From: Oryzias latipes
Lineage: Eukaryota > Chordata > Actinopteri > Beloniformes > Adrianichthyidae
Assembly: GCF_002234675.1 (NCBI RefSeq)
Contig: NC_019866.2
Location: 23,281,455-23,345,454, forward strand
DNA length: 64,000 nt
Direction: 5' to 3'
The position numbers were made by a program, and so were the translations under genes. Below the pieces are notes generated by a model. That model had not been told where the DNA came from, ran no database searches, and saw only the letters and a program-made list of their open reading frames with translations. Below, piece by piece: positions 40,861 to 51,749 of the stretch; within the stretch, counting starts at the first letter, position 1, and each line of letters starts with the position of its first letter.

Positions 40861-43200
40861 ACTTTTTTTTATAGTTTCACCAAAGATGTGCAGTGTACAG
40901 TGGTGTGTAGTGTTCTCTAGATGTCTCACGTCAACAGAACAAGAACCAAATTTCCTTAAGCGTTTATTAGCATGGACATGTAACATTCAGCACCGACTAT
41001 ACATATCATCACCTGAGAAACAGTCGGTGATCACATCACCTACCTATTTCCTGTTATGACAGACACTTAAGATATTATCAGACAGTTTAAAGTATGAAAA
41101 TGTCGTATTTTTGTCTTTTTTTAAGGCCGATAATTATTAAACACGTTTTGATGCATTGTATTTTACATCATGTTGTTCACCATACTCTGAATACACAGGT
41201 AGCTGTTGGAGTCCAGCTGATCTGGGGCTAAAGACCAAGTCATCAGCGTACATCAGATGATTTAACACTGTACCCTCCATCTGTGCAGCCAGTTCTACAC
41301 CTGTGACTTTTTAGATCAAGAAGACAACAAAAGGTCAAGCTGTAGGAAACTGTTAGGTGTGGCTGGAAGCGCCGCTCAGACAAACGTCAACACACCTGAA
41401 ACATAAACACCGTTTAACTTTAGGAAATACCGGGATGCAGCTGAACATGAACATGCAGACAAACTTGACAGGAACCAGAGCCTTACCAGAGTTAGTTAAA
41501 GGTGTGTCAAAGCTGTGTCACTGTGAGAATCATTTACTCGATACAGCGAGACATAAAATGTCTGTAAATGTAATAAACGGTTACTCGTTACAAAAGACTC
41601 TGTGGTTCAGCTTCATTTGTGTGTCCTTTTTTTGTGTCCAAACCGGTTCCAGCCAGCACTTTGCTGAGATAAACATTTCTGCGGTCACACGCCTCCTCCC
41701 TGCTGCTCCTCCACAGAGGAGCAGAATCATGCACGAAACGCTGAGTCATGCTGGGACCCAGGAGACCCATTTGAAGCTTAAAGGTGACCGTGTGATGTAT
41801 GACAAAGCAAAAATAAATAAACAAATGTGGGGATGTGACCAAATGAAAAATCTTAGGTTCCAGTTTGTTGTTTTGCTCTTCTGTGAGCAGCCTTTTGGAA
41901 GGAGAAGTGTGCAAAAGGAGACGGACAGGAAGTGAAGCAGACGCAGACAAATGAGATGCTTCGCATAACCTTTTTAACAGCGGGGCCTGTTTTTCAAGCT
42001 GAGCCTGATGTGTTTTGATGAGGACTGCAGTGAACCCTCCCTAGTGAGACGATACCTGGAAGCGGTTGGACCGAGGAGCATCACTACATGGAATTGGACC
42101 TGCATGGGGGAGGAATCGGGTGTATAAATGATTCAGACATGAGCTGTGTGTCTCCTCAGGGATCACTTCCTCAAACAGACCCCATGTTTTCACCTCACAC
42201 CAGCAGAAGGAGCGGCTTTTTCCATTTCAGTCTGTCATCATAAAAGCATGTGAGGATGTTTGCCACGCAATCAAGATAAAATCACATAAAGAATGCTGAT
42301 CACACATCAGGTTCCTAAGAACAAAAGATCAGCTTTCAGGGTAAAATATGGTTTTGTTTGCCCCAGTATGTGTACACCAACAACTGTTAAGCTGTGAAGG
42401 ACATTTAAAAGCACACAACAATGCTTTTTACAGAAAATAAGGTTTCTAAAAGGTTATTGGGAAGCTAATAAACCTTTACTGGTAACTACACACAATGCAT
42501 GACAAAAAAAGGCCAAGTCATTTTGTTTTTAACATTGAAGCTGCCATATTTTAACATTTTGGAGTCATTTTAGATCTTTTTGGCTTAATGTCACGAGAAA
42601 AGTACCTTTGTTTTTGTAAAAAAAAAAAAAAAAGAACAGAATTAAAACACGATATAAGACCAGAAGAATTGTAATCATAATCCAAAAATTGATACATGTG
42701 GCTTAAAATTAAATGCATCTAAACAGCTACAGGCACACTGCAAAAAGAGGCCCACTAGAAATAAGACAAAAAGAATATTATTTAGCCAATGGGGTGAGAA
42801 AAATGGTCTTAGCCAGAATTGTAATTTTAAGAAAAAAAATCAGAAAACAAAGTAATCACACTACTAGCTTTCTTGATTGGATTATTTTCTTGCAATAATA
42901 AGACATAATCATCATAAGACATTTTTTTCATGGAACAAGAATCTTTATATTTTCTTAAGATTCAGATTTTGCAGCGTAAGTTAAAAAAGTAAAATGACAT
43001 AAAGTGTTCATAGTTGACAGATCTGACTGACTAAACATTTAGTTGTTTTTTTGTTGAAAACTGTAAAGCTGGTTTAAATTGAAAAGACAAAGAAACTAAA
43101 AGATGTTTTAGCTTTAAATCACAAAGTTACAATGTTACTAAACGCAAAATAGTTTAAGTAAAAATGCTTTGTCATTGTAACGTGGTATCAACAGTTTAAA
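40861..43200. other. Intergenic region between aldh16a1 and the ferritin array
   Basis: AT-rich. A 192-codon open frame on the plus strand (41357-41935) has no recognisable domain. No gene is supported. An A16 run is at about 42618. Confidence 0.5.
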
Positions 43201-43204
43201 CATC

Positions 43205-43213
43205 GCTGAGTCA
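43205..43213 (+). promoter_or_regulatory. ARE/AP-1-like site upstream of ferritin gene 1
   Basis: GCTGAGTCA contains the AP-1 core TGAGTCA and fits the antioxidant-response pattern GCNNNGTCA. It is about 120 bases upstream of the TATA box, and genes 2 and 3 have a related site at a similar place. Ferritin H genes are known Nrf2/ARE targets in mammals. Use of this site here is inferred. Confidence 0.5.
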
Positions 43214-43333
43214 TAAGGGGAAAAAAAGTTATTTGCGTCAAAGCTGTTGTTTTCTTTGTCGTTTCTCTCTGGAGCTCGGTGATTGGTCAAGATTTAAACA
43301 TGACGTAATGTTGGTCACGAGATCAGCTCAGGG

Positions 43334-43339
43334 TATAAA
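43334..43339 (+). promoter_or_regulatory. TATA box, ferritin gene 1
   Basis: TATAAA within gggtataaatacagcg, about 57 bases before the IRE and conserved in all three ferritin genes. An inverted CCAAT motif (ATTGG, about 43282) and a CRE-like TGACGTAA (43301-43308) lie just upstream, in the same order as in gene 3. Confidence 0.85.
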
Positions 43340-43390
43340 TACAGCGAGCAGCTCTCCTTCCGCTTCACACTCGGGGAGAATCTCAAAGAA

Positions 43391-43420
43391 GTTCTTGCTT
43401 CAACAGTGTTTGAACGGAAC
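43391..43420 (+). promoter_or_regulatory. Iron-responsive element, ferritin gene 1
   Basis: A canonical IRE in the 5' UTR. It has the loop CAGTGT, a five-pair upper stem TTCAA/TTGAA, an unpaired C 5' of that stem, and a lower stem GTTC/GAAC. It lies about 135 bases before the ATG. IRP binding here represses ferritin translation when iron is low (family knowledge). Confidence 0.93.
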
Positions 43421-43554
43421 TTCCTCCGCGTCGTCTATCTCGAACATTTTGCCTTCCAGCTGCTTCAACCCTGCTGTACTTGAACGCTGCCTAAAGGAAG
43501 TTTATTTTTCTACCGCCTTTGTTAATAAAAGCGAGGAAAAACCAACCAGCTAAG

Positions 43555-44496
43555 ATGGAGTCCCAGGTGCGCCAGAACTACCACCGCGACTGTGAGGCCG
43601 CCATCAACAGGATGGTCAACATGGAGCTGTTTGCTTCTTACACCTACACCTCTATGGTAAGACTTGAAGGCTATTAAACAATTTTAAATTAATTGTATTT
43701 GCGGTTTTTATTCGGTTTTCTGCACCGCTAGTAGTTGTGTTAGGCCCCGCGTGCTCACAAGCGCTCGGTACGCTATGCTAGCTTTTCCTTGTTTACATGT
43801 TCATAACTGTTCTTTTAAATTATTTGAAAGAACTTTTAATGTAAAATTAAAAGGTTGTCTGGTTTATCCTGACGTCTGGTTGTGTCCCGTCTCTCCCTCA
43901 GGCCTTCTACTTCGACCGTGACGATGTGGCCCTTCCAGGTTTCTCCCATTTCTTCAAGGAGAACAGCCACGAGGAGAAGGAGCACGCGGACAAACTGCTG
44001 TCCTTCCAGAACAAGAGAGGAGGACGCATCTTCCTGCAGGACGTCAAGGTCTGAACACGGACTCTGGTTTCCTACAGACTAAATGTTTCTTCATTTGGAG
44101 TTCTGAATGACTCATGTTGGTATCATGTCTGCTCCCACAGAAACCAGAGCGTGATGAGTGGGGCAGTGGGCTGGAAGCCATGCAGTGCGCCCTGCAGCTG
44201 GAGAAGAACGTCAACCAGGCTCTGCTGGACCTGCACAAGGTGGCCTCTGACCACAAAGACCCTCATGTAGGTTATTTTGACTCCTTCCACCGCTTTAAAC
44301 GTATATCTGAAGTATTTTACTAAATATTTTTTGTTTTCAGCTGTGTGACTTCCTGGAGACCCACTACCTGAACGAACAGGTAGAGTCCATCAAGAAGATT
44401 GGTGACCACATCACCAACCTCACCCGCATGGATGCTCACACCAACAAGATGGCAGAGTACCTGTTTGACAAGCACACCCTGGGCAGCCAAAGCTAA
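43555..44496 (+). CDS. fth1: Ferritin heavy/middle chain, gene 1 of tandem array
   Basis: Subunit of the cytosolic 24-mer ferritin cage, which oxidises Fe(II) and stores Fe(III). Exons 43555-43656, 43902-44048, 44141-44266 and 44341-44496 give 176 aa. The start [19 protein letters not shown] matches fish ferritins annotated as the middle subunit. The ferroxidase residues of H-type chains are present: Glu in NMELFASY, Tyr of YTYTSM, HEEKEH (two Glu and His), Glu of LEKNVNQ and Gln of HYLNEQV. It is therefore catalytic, not L-type. It ends HTLGSQS, whereas the other two genes end HTLGSKS, and exon 4 starts LCDF instead of MCDF. The TATA box is at 43334 and the IRE at 43391. The symbol is approximate because fish have several fth1-like genes. 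Confidence 0.95.
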
Positions 44497-44636
44497 AGGA
44501 ACAACTGGAGGAACCTTCCAGATGCAGGCCTCAAACCGTCCTGCTCCACCTGCTGAAAAATGTCTTGAATCCGTTGGCTTTTGTCATGTGACTCTTGCCC
44601 ATCTTGATGGGTTTGTCTGAAGTGTCTTTGAACCTG

Positions 44637-44642
44637 AATAAA
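44637..44642 (+). terminator. Poly(A) signal, ferritin gene 1
   Basis: AATAAA in cctgaataaacatt, about 140 bases after the stop codon. Genes 2 and 3 carry the same signal in homologous 3' UTR sequence. Confidence 0.8.
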
Positions 44643-45459
44643 CATTTTGAGCTGGATTCTTGTCATTGTTCTTATAGCTTGAATTTTATAAGCAGTTTCC
44701 TCTAAACCAGTTGGTCTACTTGACAATTTTCTGAGTGGACTGTTAAGAACTGAAACTAAGTTAAAATGCTACAGGTCCTAGATTACATTCTACTTGAATC
44801 ATCCTGTGTGGCAGACAAATGAACTGAAAAGCTCTTTGAGACGAGTTCGGCCATCTGGAGGATGTAGTTGAGAATTACTCAAGGAAAATTTTCAACTGGC
44901 TCATTTGGAGTCATGGTTTTGAGGATGAAATGAGCTGTAAAGGTCTTTACACTGAAAGAACTTGACCTAAAATATTTCCCCCACCAGGGCAGCTAGGAAA
45001 TTTAAAAAACCTGGGCAGCTGAAGAGATCAGAAATGAAAATACGCCCAAGTTTTTGGAACTGGTTTTACAAGATTTTTTTTTTTAATGGTTCTTTGAAAA
45101 GATTTGTCATGAGATAAAAATGCCACTGCTGCTTAGGTGGAAAAATCCAGTGGAATTTTGAAAAACCAGTAGCCTGACTCCGACCTACAAAAAACCTTGC
45201 TGAATTCAGGAAACGCCAGCCTTTTCAACCGACACCTCTGGGATGGAAAGAGTCAGCAGCACCAGGTTCATGTAGTCCCCCGAGTCATCTCCGAGCTGAG
45301 ATGTTAGTGGTTTGACTTCTGGTTTTGTGAAATGACACATTCAAGTGTCCTTGGGCAAGACCCTGAACCCTTTGGTTTGTTTTGGGAGGTCAACAGAAGT
45401 ACAGCTGTTCCCTCAATCTGAGTGTAAGTCAGAGCGGATGGATGAGAAGCAGTGTGACA

Positions 45460-45790
45460 AACATTGACTGTAGATGTGAACTGGACAGAGTGGCCCCTCC
45501 CCTCAGGAGTTCCAAACAGGAAGTACCTGCTGGCTTTTTTTTTTTAAACATCTTCTTGACAATCTTCTTTTTTGACCAATCAATAAAGGTATGCACTGCC
45601 TGCTGGCTGCCACATAAAACGTTTGACAGATTTTTGTGTCGCCTGCTTTAAGTGGTAGGGGTGTGGACTTTCAACAAGCTCCATCCTGATTGGCCAGAGT
45701 GTTTGCCGTAGTAATGTTGACCCAGACAGACATAATGTTTTGCTTCCATCACATCTGTGTTGTCCGCTGTGATGGCATTGGGTCATATAG
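45460..45790 (+). mobile_element. Degraded family B MITE, copy 5
   Basis: Carries gactgtagatgtgaactgg, gtggtaggggtgtggacttt and caagctccatcctgattggc in the order of copy 2, but the right end is lost. Confidence 0.5.
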
Positions 45791-46269
45791 TAAAATAAAC
45801 CTACTGAACCTTAATTAATGGTATTTTCCAAAATCGACAACATTTGATTCATTTCACCATAAAAGGATTTTATAGTGGTTTGGGTCGATTTGATTATCAG
45901 TTTGCCTCAGACAGGAGGAATACGAATTGATTCATTGGTTAAGTCGATTAATTGTTAGACCCCTAGTACCAACCTGTAACCACAGCAGCAATGTCGGGTT
46001 GAGTGTCTTGCCTAAGGACACTTCAACAACCAAATCTGCAGACTTCCCACAATCCCATCCAGAACTCTGCTGAAAAAAACGGCGTCTGATTACTGCTCTA
46101 AACATCACCACAAAGCTCTGCCCCTCTCAGCCGATCTCAGTCGGCTCTCGTAGAGTTTCTGTCCTCTGATGAACTCAACATGAGTCTCCTCCCTTCTTGT
46201 TCAAATGAGCAGTGAGACTCTTACACGGATCATTGTTTATGGGTTTTCTGTTGAAGTTTTAATTCATTA

Positions 46270-46805
46270 GTTTTAGTTTGTATGCACAAGTATGTGTGTG
46301 TGAACTGAATTTTATTGTGTACATGTTCACATTCTTGTATGTGTAGAAATTTGGAGGTCACAGGTATGTTTGTGAAATTTGAATGTGTGTGGAAAGGCCC
46401 CGCCCTTTTGAACTAACATTTACACGTGACAGTAATGATGATGAACCTCCAGCAACGTCTTGCTCTGTGATTCTACCCCCCTCCCCTACTTCCTATTAAT
46501 TCTCCAACCTCTTTAGCCCCCTTATATCTCCCCTATTTGTACCCTTATCCCCCATCTGTAACATCCCACCCTCTTCTTCTTTCTTCCCTTATTCTGTTTG
46601 ATCCAACACAAAATATAAACAAAAATTATTAATATAAATAAAGTTTAGCCTCAAGTCCACAGGGGGTTTATTTAAATATAAACCTCGTGTGTCAGAAGAT
46701 TTATGACCCCATGTTATAACAGTAAAATCTCTCCAACACAAGAGGCCTACAGCTCTCATCTGTTTGCTCAGCTGCTGGACAGGACCAGTAAAAAAAAAAA
46801 AAAAA
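46270..46805 (+). repeat. Dispersed family E copy 1
   Basis: Includes ggccccgcccttttgaac, cctcgtgtgtcagaagat and gctgctggacaggacc, ending in an A-run (46790-46809). It is seen again reversed at 53740-54260 and forward at 60640-61240. Class unknown. Confidence 0.55.
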
Positions 46806-47376
46806 AAAACTGAAACACACATCTATAGTGGTTATTAGTGGTTATTAGTGGTTATTATAGCGGTTATTAGAGGGAAACAACCTCTGTGATCCTCTTTATG
46901 TTTATGAAATAATCACATATAAATCATACCCCCAGCCAAACTCTGCAAAACTGCAACATCTGCTCCAGAAAAATATGGTGGGCCTACTTGGGAAAAAATG
47001 TTGGAATTTAAAGTTGTAGATCTTGAACGCTGTTTGCATGCAGAGCTTGCAAAAGTGGATTTACTCTGCTGCTTGCATATTTTTTACTGGAATATTGTGA
47101 AAATTTAAAACACGGATCCTTGCCTCAAGTTGAAACAAAACCATATAACATGCAATAATACTATAATGGAATTGTGGGCGCGGTTAACAAATAACCTGTG
47201 TTGCCAAGGAAAATAAGATGTTTACATTTGCAGATTCTTCTAAAAATGACTTAGACCTGATCGTCTCCCCCAGGCGATCAAAGCATAAAATGGTTGCTAT
47301 GGAGACAAAACTAACAGAAAAGCTGTCATTTTGAAAAAAGTGAAGGTCCTAATGTGGTTATTCAGCAGGTAAAAAT

Positions 47377-47421
47377 GGTGGCAGTTGTGGGGGGCAAGAG
47401 TGTCCCCCCACAACTGCCACC
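47377..47421. repeat. Perfect 18-bp inverted repeat with 9-base loop
   Basis: The left arm ggtggcagttgtgggggg (47377-47394) and right arm ccccccacaactgccacc (47404-47421) are exact reverse complements. The loop is caagagtgt. No neighbouring gene claims it. Confidence 0.9.
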
Positions 47422-48840
47422 TGTCAGGAGTACCGATTGCAGCAGCCAAAATGCCAGAAGCAGAAGTCGATGGTCAAGGGCGGGTAGCACCTTCAGGCCC
47501 CCATCATACAATGCTGCTCATGGCTTTCATTTTTCTGTCATTCTTGAGGTGAAAAAAAGTTTCTAAAATAATCTGTGACAACAGTCACACTGGATTGGGT
47601 TTTTGTCTTGAGGAAATTCCGATTGGAGGATCAGACTAAAGAAATGAACAAATTCTATCACGCAATAATAAATGAGAAACCTGAGAGGGGTGTCTGAGAC
47701 AGGTCCATGAACAAAGACTGCACCGGCACTCTTCTCTTTGTCTTTCTCCAAAAAATAGGAATAATTTATAAGCACCGCAAACCTCTTTGTGAGCATCTCT
47801 AACCAGGACTATCGGCTTCAGCAGCCGCAACGTAGATCAAGAGTCTTTGCAGAGATTAAAGAAACGTTCATGCAATATTCATATTTACTCATATGTATCT
47901 TTTATACTTTTGTAGTCTAATTTTACTTTATTTTTTATTATTTGCCCTTTCTTCATTTACCGTGATATGAGAGATGAATTCTGATGTACTGCATGTGCAA
48001 AGGCCAAAAAAAATGTCTAATTTTACACTTTGAAATTTTTTAGATGTTAGACTGAGTTTAAGTCCATAGCATGTAAATTGTCAGAAAACTTTATTGGACT
48101 CACAGTATTCAAATAAATATTTATCAGGTTAACCTCTTAGAAAATGTAGAGCCAAAACTAAAACATATTCTTTACTGGAACTCTAAAGTGGAAAAAAAAT
48201 GTAAACAAAAATTTTTATTTTTCTGACAGTAAATTTCACTTTCTAGATTAAAATACAATTTATTTATTTATTTTTTTAGAAAATTGCTCTTAAGTAAACT
48301 GTACATGTTGCTGTTTTTTCTTTTTTTGAAAAGTTTATTTTACAATCTGCTCTCTGGAGTTGTGTTTCTTTCTCCAGCACTTTCAAATCTCAAATCTTCT
48401 CACCCACATTTGACACGGGTCATTTTTGTTGTACTCAAAACCCCTTAATCAGTCCGTCCTTAAGCTGCGAAGATGACTGATAAGAGCAGCATGAGGGGCA
48501 GAGAAAACACAAGTTTTATCATGCTATTTGTTGTAAATCATGTCTTGTCTAAACCATCTGGAAAACACAAACCTGTGCAGCAAAAGTCTAAAACCACAAA
48601 AAGGGAAAGACGTTTTTAATACAAACAAATATCAAATGTACCTTTATTAATGCAAAAAAAGGAATGAAAAATAATTTTGTATGATAAGTCAAAAAGATTG
48701 AAAATATAGCTACCATACCTGATCGCACACTGCTTTAACTCACCTCACAAACATTTTTTTAACAGTAAGATGTTGTCTCTCCGTCAACTGGTTCTTGGAA
48801 AAACCAAATGTGCATCAACATTATTTTCTCCCAAAGGTGG
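47422..48840. other. Spacer upstream of ferritin gene 2
   Basis: AT-rich, no gene. From about 48770 it becomes recognisably homologous to the region upstream of gene 3 (ttcttggaaaaa). Confidence 0.5.
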
Positions 48841-48861
48841 CCAGGTGTTAAAAAAAATCCC

Positions 48862-48868
48862 TGCGTCA
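48862..48868 (+). promoter_or_regulatory. AP-1/CRE-like variant site upstream of ferritin gene 2
   Basis: TGCGTCA sits where genes 1 and 3 have TGAGTCA. It is placed by homology of the surrounding sequence (ttcttggaaaaa upstream, then gtcatt). The one-base change may alter factor preference, but this is inference. Confidence 0.4.
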
Positions 48869-49011
48869 TTCTAACCTAAGGGGAAAAAGGGTAATTGGAG
48901 ATGAGGCTGCTGCTGCCACAGAGGTTGCTGTTTCAACATCTTCACATCTGAGCTCACTGATTGGTCATAAGGTGAGAGAGCCGTAACGTCAGCCACACCA
49001 TCGGAGCTCCG

Positions 49012-49017
49012 TATAAA
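49012..49017 (+). promoter_or_regulatory. TATA box, ferritin gene 2
   Basis: TATAAA in ccgtataaatacaggg. Upstream are an inverted CCAAT (ATTGG, 48960-48964) and a CRE-like half TAACGTCA (48984-48991). The sequence between these motifs has diverged from genes 1 and 3, which share tggtcacgagatcagctc. Confidence 0.82.
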
Positions 49018-49069
49018 TACAGGGAGCAGCTCTCCTCCTCCTTCACACTAGGGGAGAAAGCTGAAAGGA

Positions 49070-49099
49070 GTTTTTGCTTCAACAGTGATTGAACAGAAC
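49070..49099 (+). promoter_or_regulatory. Iron-responsive element (variant), ferritin gene 2
   Basis: It has the same upper stem TTCAA/TTGAA and bulged C, but the loop is CAGTGA instead of CAGTGT and the lower-stem bases differ (GTTTTTG against CAGAAC). The loop still fits CAGWGH. Binding strength relative to the other two elements is unknown. Confidence 0.87.
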
Positions 49100-49197
49100 T
49101 TCACTTTCTCGATCACTCCTTGTGTTTTACATTCCAAACTTCATTTTATTTTCCTACCGCCTTTTGTTAATAAAGCGAGAAAAACCAACCAGCTAAA

Positions 49198-50036
49198 ATG
49201 GAGTCCCAGGTGCGCCAGAACTACCACCGCGACTGTGAGGCCGCTATCAACAGGATGGTCAACATGGAGCTGTTTGCTTCTTACACCTACACCTCTATGG
49301 TAAGACTTCCAGCTGTCTTAAAATGTTTACTAGTTACAGGCAGTTTAGTTATTGGTTATTACTTTGTGACTATGCAGCTGTGTTTTAGTCAGAAATCAAT
49401 GACTGAATGGTCCAACGTCTGGTTGTGTCCCGTCTCTCCCTCAGGCCTTCTACTTCGACCGTGACGATGTGGCCCTTCCAGGGTTCTCCCATTTCTTCAA
49501 GGAGAACAGCCACGAGGAGAAGGAGCACGCGGACAAACTGCTGTCCTTCCAGAACAAGAGAGGAGGACGCATCTTCCTGCAGGACGTCAAGGTCTGAAAA
49601 CGGACTCTGAAAAAATAAATGGGTTCTTTAAAAAGTACCCTACATCCACATGAAGGCAGTGTTTTGCTATCCGGTCCCAACAGAAACCTGATCGCAATGA
49701 GTGGGGCAGTGGGCTGGAAGCCATGCAGTGTGCCCTGCAGCTGGAGAAGAACGTCAACCAGGCTCTGCTGGACCTGCACAAGGTGGCGTCCGACCACAAA
49801 GACCCTCATGTAGGTTACATTTGGAGTCACTAACATTTCATTTTAGACATTTTCATGAAATATTCTGTTTTTGCTTCCAGATGTGTGACTTCCTGGAGAC
49901 CCACTACCTGAACGAACAGGTGGAATCCATCAAGAAGATTGGTGACCACATCACCAACCTCACCCGCATGGATGCTCACACCAACAAGATGGCAGAGTAT
50001 CTGTTTGACAAGCACACCCTGGGCAGCAAAAGCTAA
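49198..50036 (+). CDS. fth1: Ferritin heavy/middle chain, gene 2 of tandem array
   Basis: Exons 49198-49299, 49445-49591, 49684-49809 and 49881-50036 give 176 aa. Exons 1 and 2 encode the same protein sequence as genes 1 and 3. Exon 3 starts KPDRNEW where the others have KPERDEW, and the C-terminus is HTLGSKS. All ferroxidase residues are kept. Introns 2 and 3 differ from the other two genes, but intron 1 is nearly the same as in gene 3. The 5' UTR is shorter and its IRE is altered. The ORF, splice sites and poly(A) signals are intact, so it looks functional. Confidence 0.95.
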
Positions 50037-50144
50037 AGGAAGAACTGGAGAAACCTTCCAGATGCAGGCCTCAAACCGTCCTGCTCTGCCTGCTGAAAAA
50101 TGTCTTCAGTCTGTTTGATTCTCATGTGACTCTGATTTAAACTG

Positions 50145-50160
50145 AATAAACCTAAATAAA
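50145..50160 (+). terminator. Paired poly(A) signals, ferritin gene 2
   Basis: Two AATAAA hexamers at 50145-50150 and 50155-50160, about 110 bases after the stop. The 3' UTR resembles that of gene 3. Confidence 0.78.
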
Positions 50161-50239
50161 TATCTACATCTGAATTCTTGTCCTGTTTGATTTTTTTTTA
50201 AGTCCACACAATCCTGTTGAACCGGAACCCTTAAAGTAA

Positions 50240-50450
50240 CCATTGAAGCTGTTATTCCGATTATTTGAAGGTACGTGGAACACCTTCAATCATCTCCCCA
50301 TGGCTGCAGACAGAGGGCTTGCTTCTGAAATTGTTTTCTTAGACCAGCATGCCAAACAATTACATCTGAACGCTGACACGCAGGTACTGGAACATGCCTT
50401 TGGTAAAACAGGAACTGTATTTAAAACTGTTTAAAACGTATTAATGACAG
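50240..50450 (+). repeat. Duplicated 3' flank of ferritin gene 2
   Basis: Shares atggctgcagacagagg, ttcaatcatct and aacaggaactgtat-type sequence with 59380-59545, downstream of gene 3. The duplicated unit therefore extends beyond the transcripts. Confidence 0.65.
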
Positions 50451-50805
50451 ATTTCCTTTATTACATAAAATCTAAAATCGTCTCACCACAAACTTCCTGA
50501 TCAACTATACTCTGATGCATCTGCTTACAGAGAACTCAATCCACGTACGTTTTTGTTTTCCTTCTCCGAGCTGCAATGCTGGCTCAAACTGAACGACTGA
50601 ATAGTTTTACTATTGCTCGCCATTTTAGTTGCGCCAGTGTAAGCCTTTTAACTTGCAAGAAGCAGCGGTGTCTACATCTGTACAGATCTTACAGTAAAGG
50701 AATCCAAGATTTTAGGTTTAATATGTAAATTTGTAGGAGAAAAACTCCTTCAATTTTAATAAGAGCACCAACTCTCATATTCTGATTCAAAGAACAATAC
50801 GTAAG

Positions 50806-50934
50806 GGTTAATGGCAGACGAAGTGTGCGTTATTACTTTTTAACGCACGCCATGGAAGCCTGAACCGTCCGACATGAAGCGGAGGACGGTGCGTTAAAAG
50901 TAATAACGCACACTTCAAAGGCCATTAACCCGCT
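50806..50934. repeat. Long imperfect palindrome
   Basis: The arms gggttaatggc...gtgtgcgttattactt and agtaataacgcacac...gccattaaccc are inverted over roughly 43 bases each, with a ~40-base centre. Probably a foldback or MITE-type element. Confidence 0.75.
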
Positions 50935-51398
50935 TATACCATGGTCACTTACAAATGCAATACATATTAACCAGTTTTAGTCCTTAATTCTTGTTTTTTT
51001 TCCGATTTGGCTCGCTTTTCCAACAAAATGCGTCGCATCGCGTAACAAATAGTCCGCGTCACGCCGCACCACCGCTGCAGTCAAGATTCAGCCATATATA
51101 AGGAAAAAAAAGAGGAAAAAAAAGAGAAAAACAAAAAACAAAAAAAAGATTCAGCCATATATATATGCTGATCTTTCCGATGTGTTGAATAAAGCACCAT
51201 TTCAGAGAGAAAGTTCTCCTCTTACTCCTTGTTTTTGTCCAAATGATGAAGCAAAAGGTTGTTTTAAAGAAGCCGGCGTAGTGATACAAAACATTTAAGC
51301 TAGGTGACCGGAACTTCTTTTTTCACCGTGCAGTTATCAGGTTTTAACGGACACCCAGCACCCAATCAGAATCGAGTATTCGCCCGGACCATGGTATA
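50935..51398. mobile_element. Element with tataccatggtc inverted ends
   Basis: The perfect 12-bp inverted ends tataccatggtc (50935-50946) and gaccatggtata (51387-51398) enclose 464 bases without an ORF. It directly abuts the palindrome at 50806-50934, so both may be parts of one element. Superfamily uncertain. Confidence 0.5.
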
Positions 51399-51749
51399 AA
51401 TACACTTATTTTGACAACTTGTGTTTACATAAAAATCGTCTCTCTGTCGGTATTGTATTGTAAATAAGTTCTCTTTTTGCCTCGTCTTGTGTCAGGCCTG
51501 ACCAGAATAAAACCCAGGTCTCTGAGATCCCAGAATAAAATAAAATAGAAATAATAAAGGGAATTATCACAACCAAATCCAAACTGCTCTCTCTGGGAAA
51601 GTTGGGCTGAATCCAGTCTGTGTGGATGATCCAACATTGCAAAAAACAGCCAGGATGTTCATGAAAAACAAAATGTTCATGAACAACTTATCTGATATCT
51701 ATCTGTTCCGGAATCATGCTGGTCTAAACAGTGTGCTGCTCGGTGTCTT

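Noticed and set aside
41357-41935. 192-codon plus-strand open frame between aldh16a1 and the ferritins
   Set aside because: No domain, no promoter or splice context, unusual composition, and an overlapping long frame on the other strand. Most likely chance.
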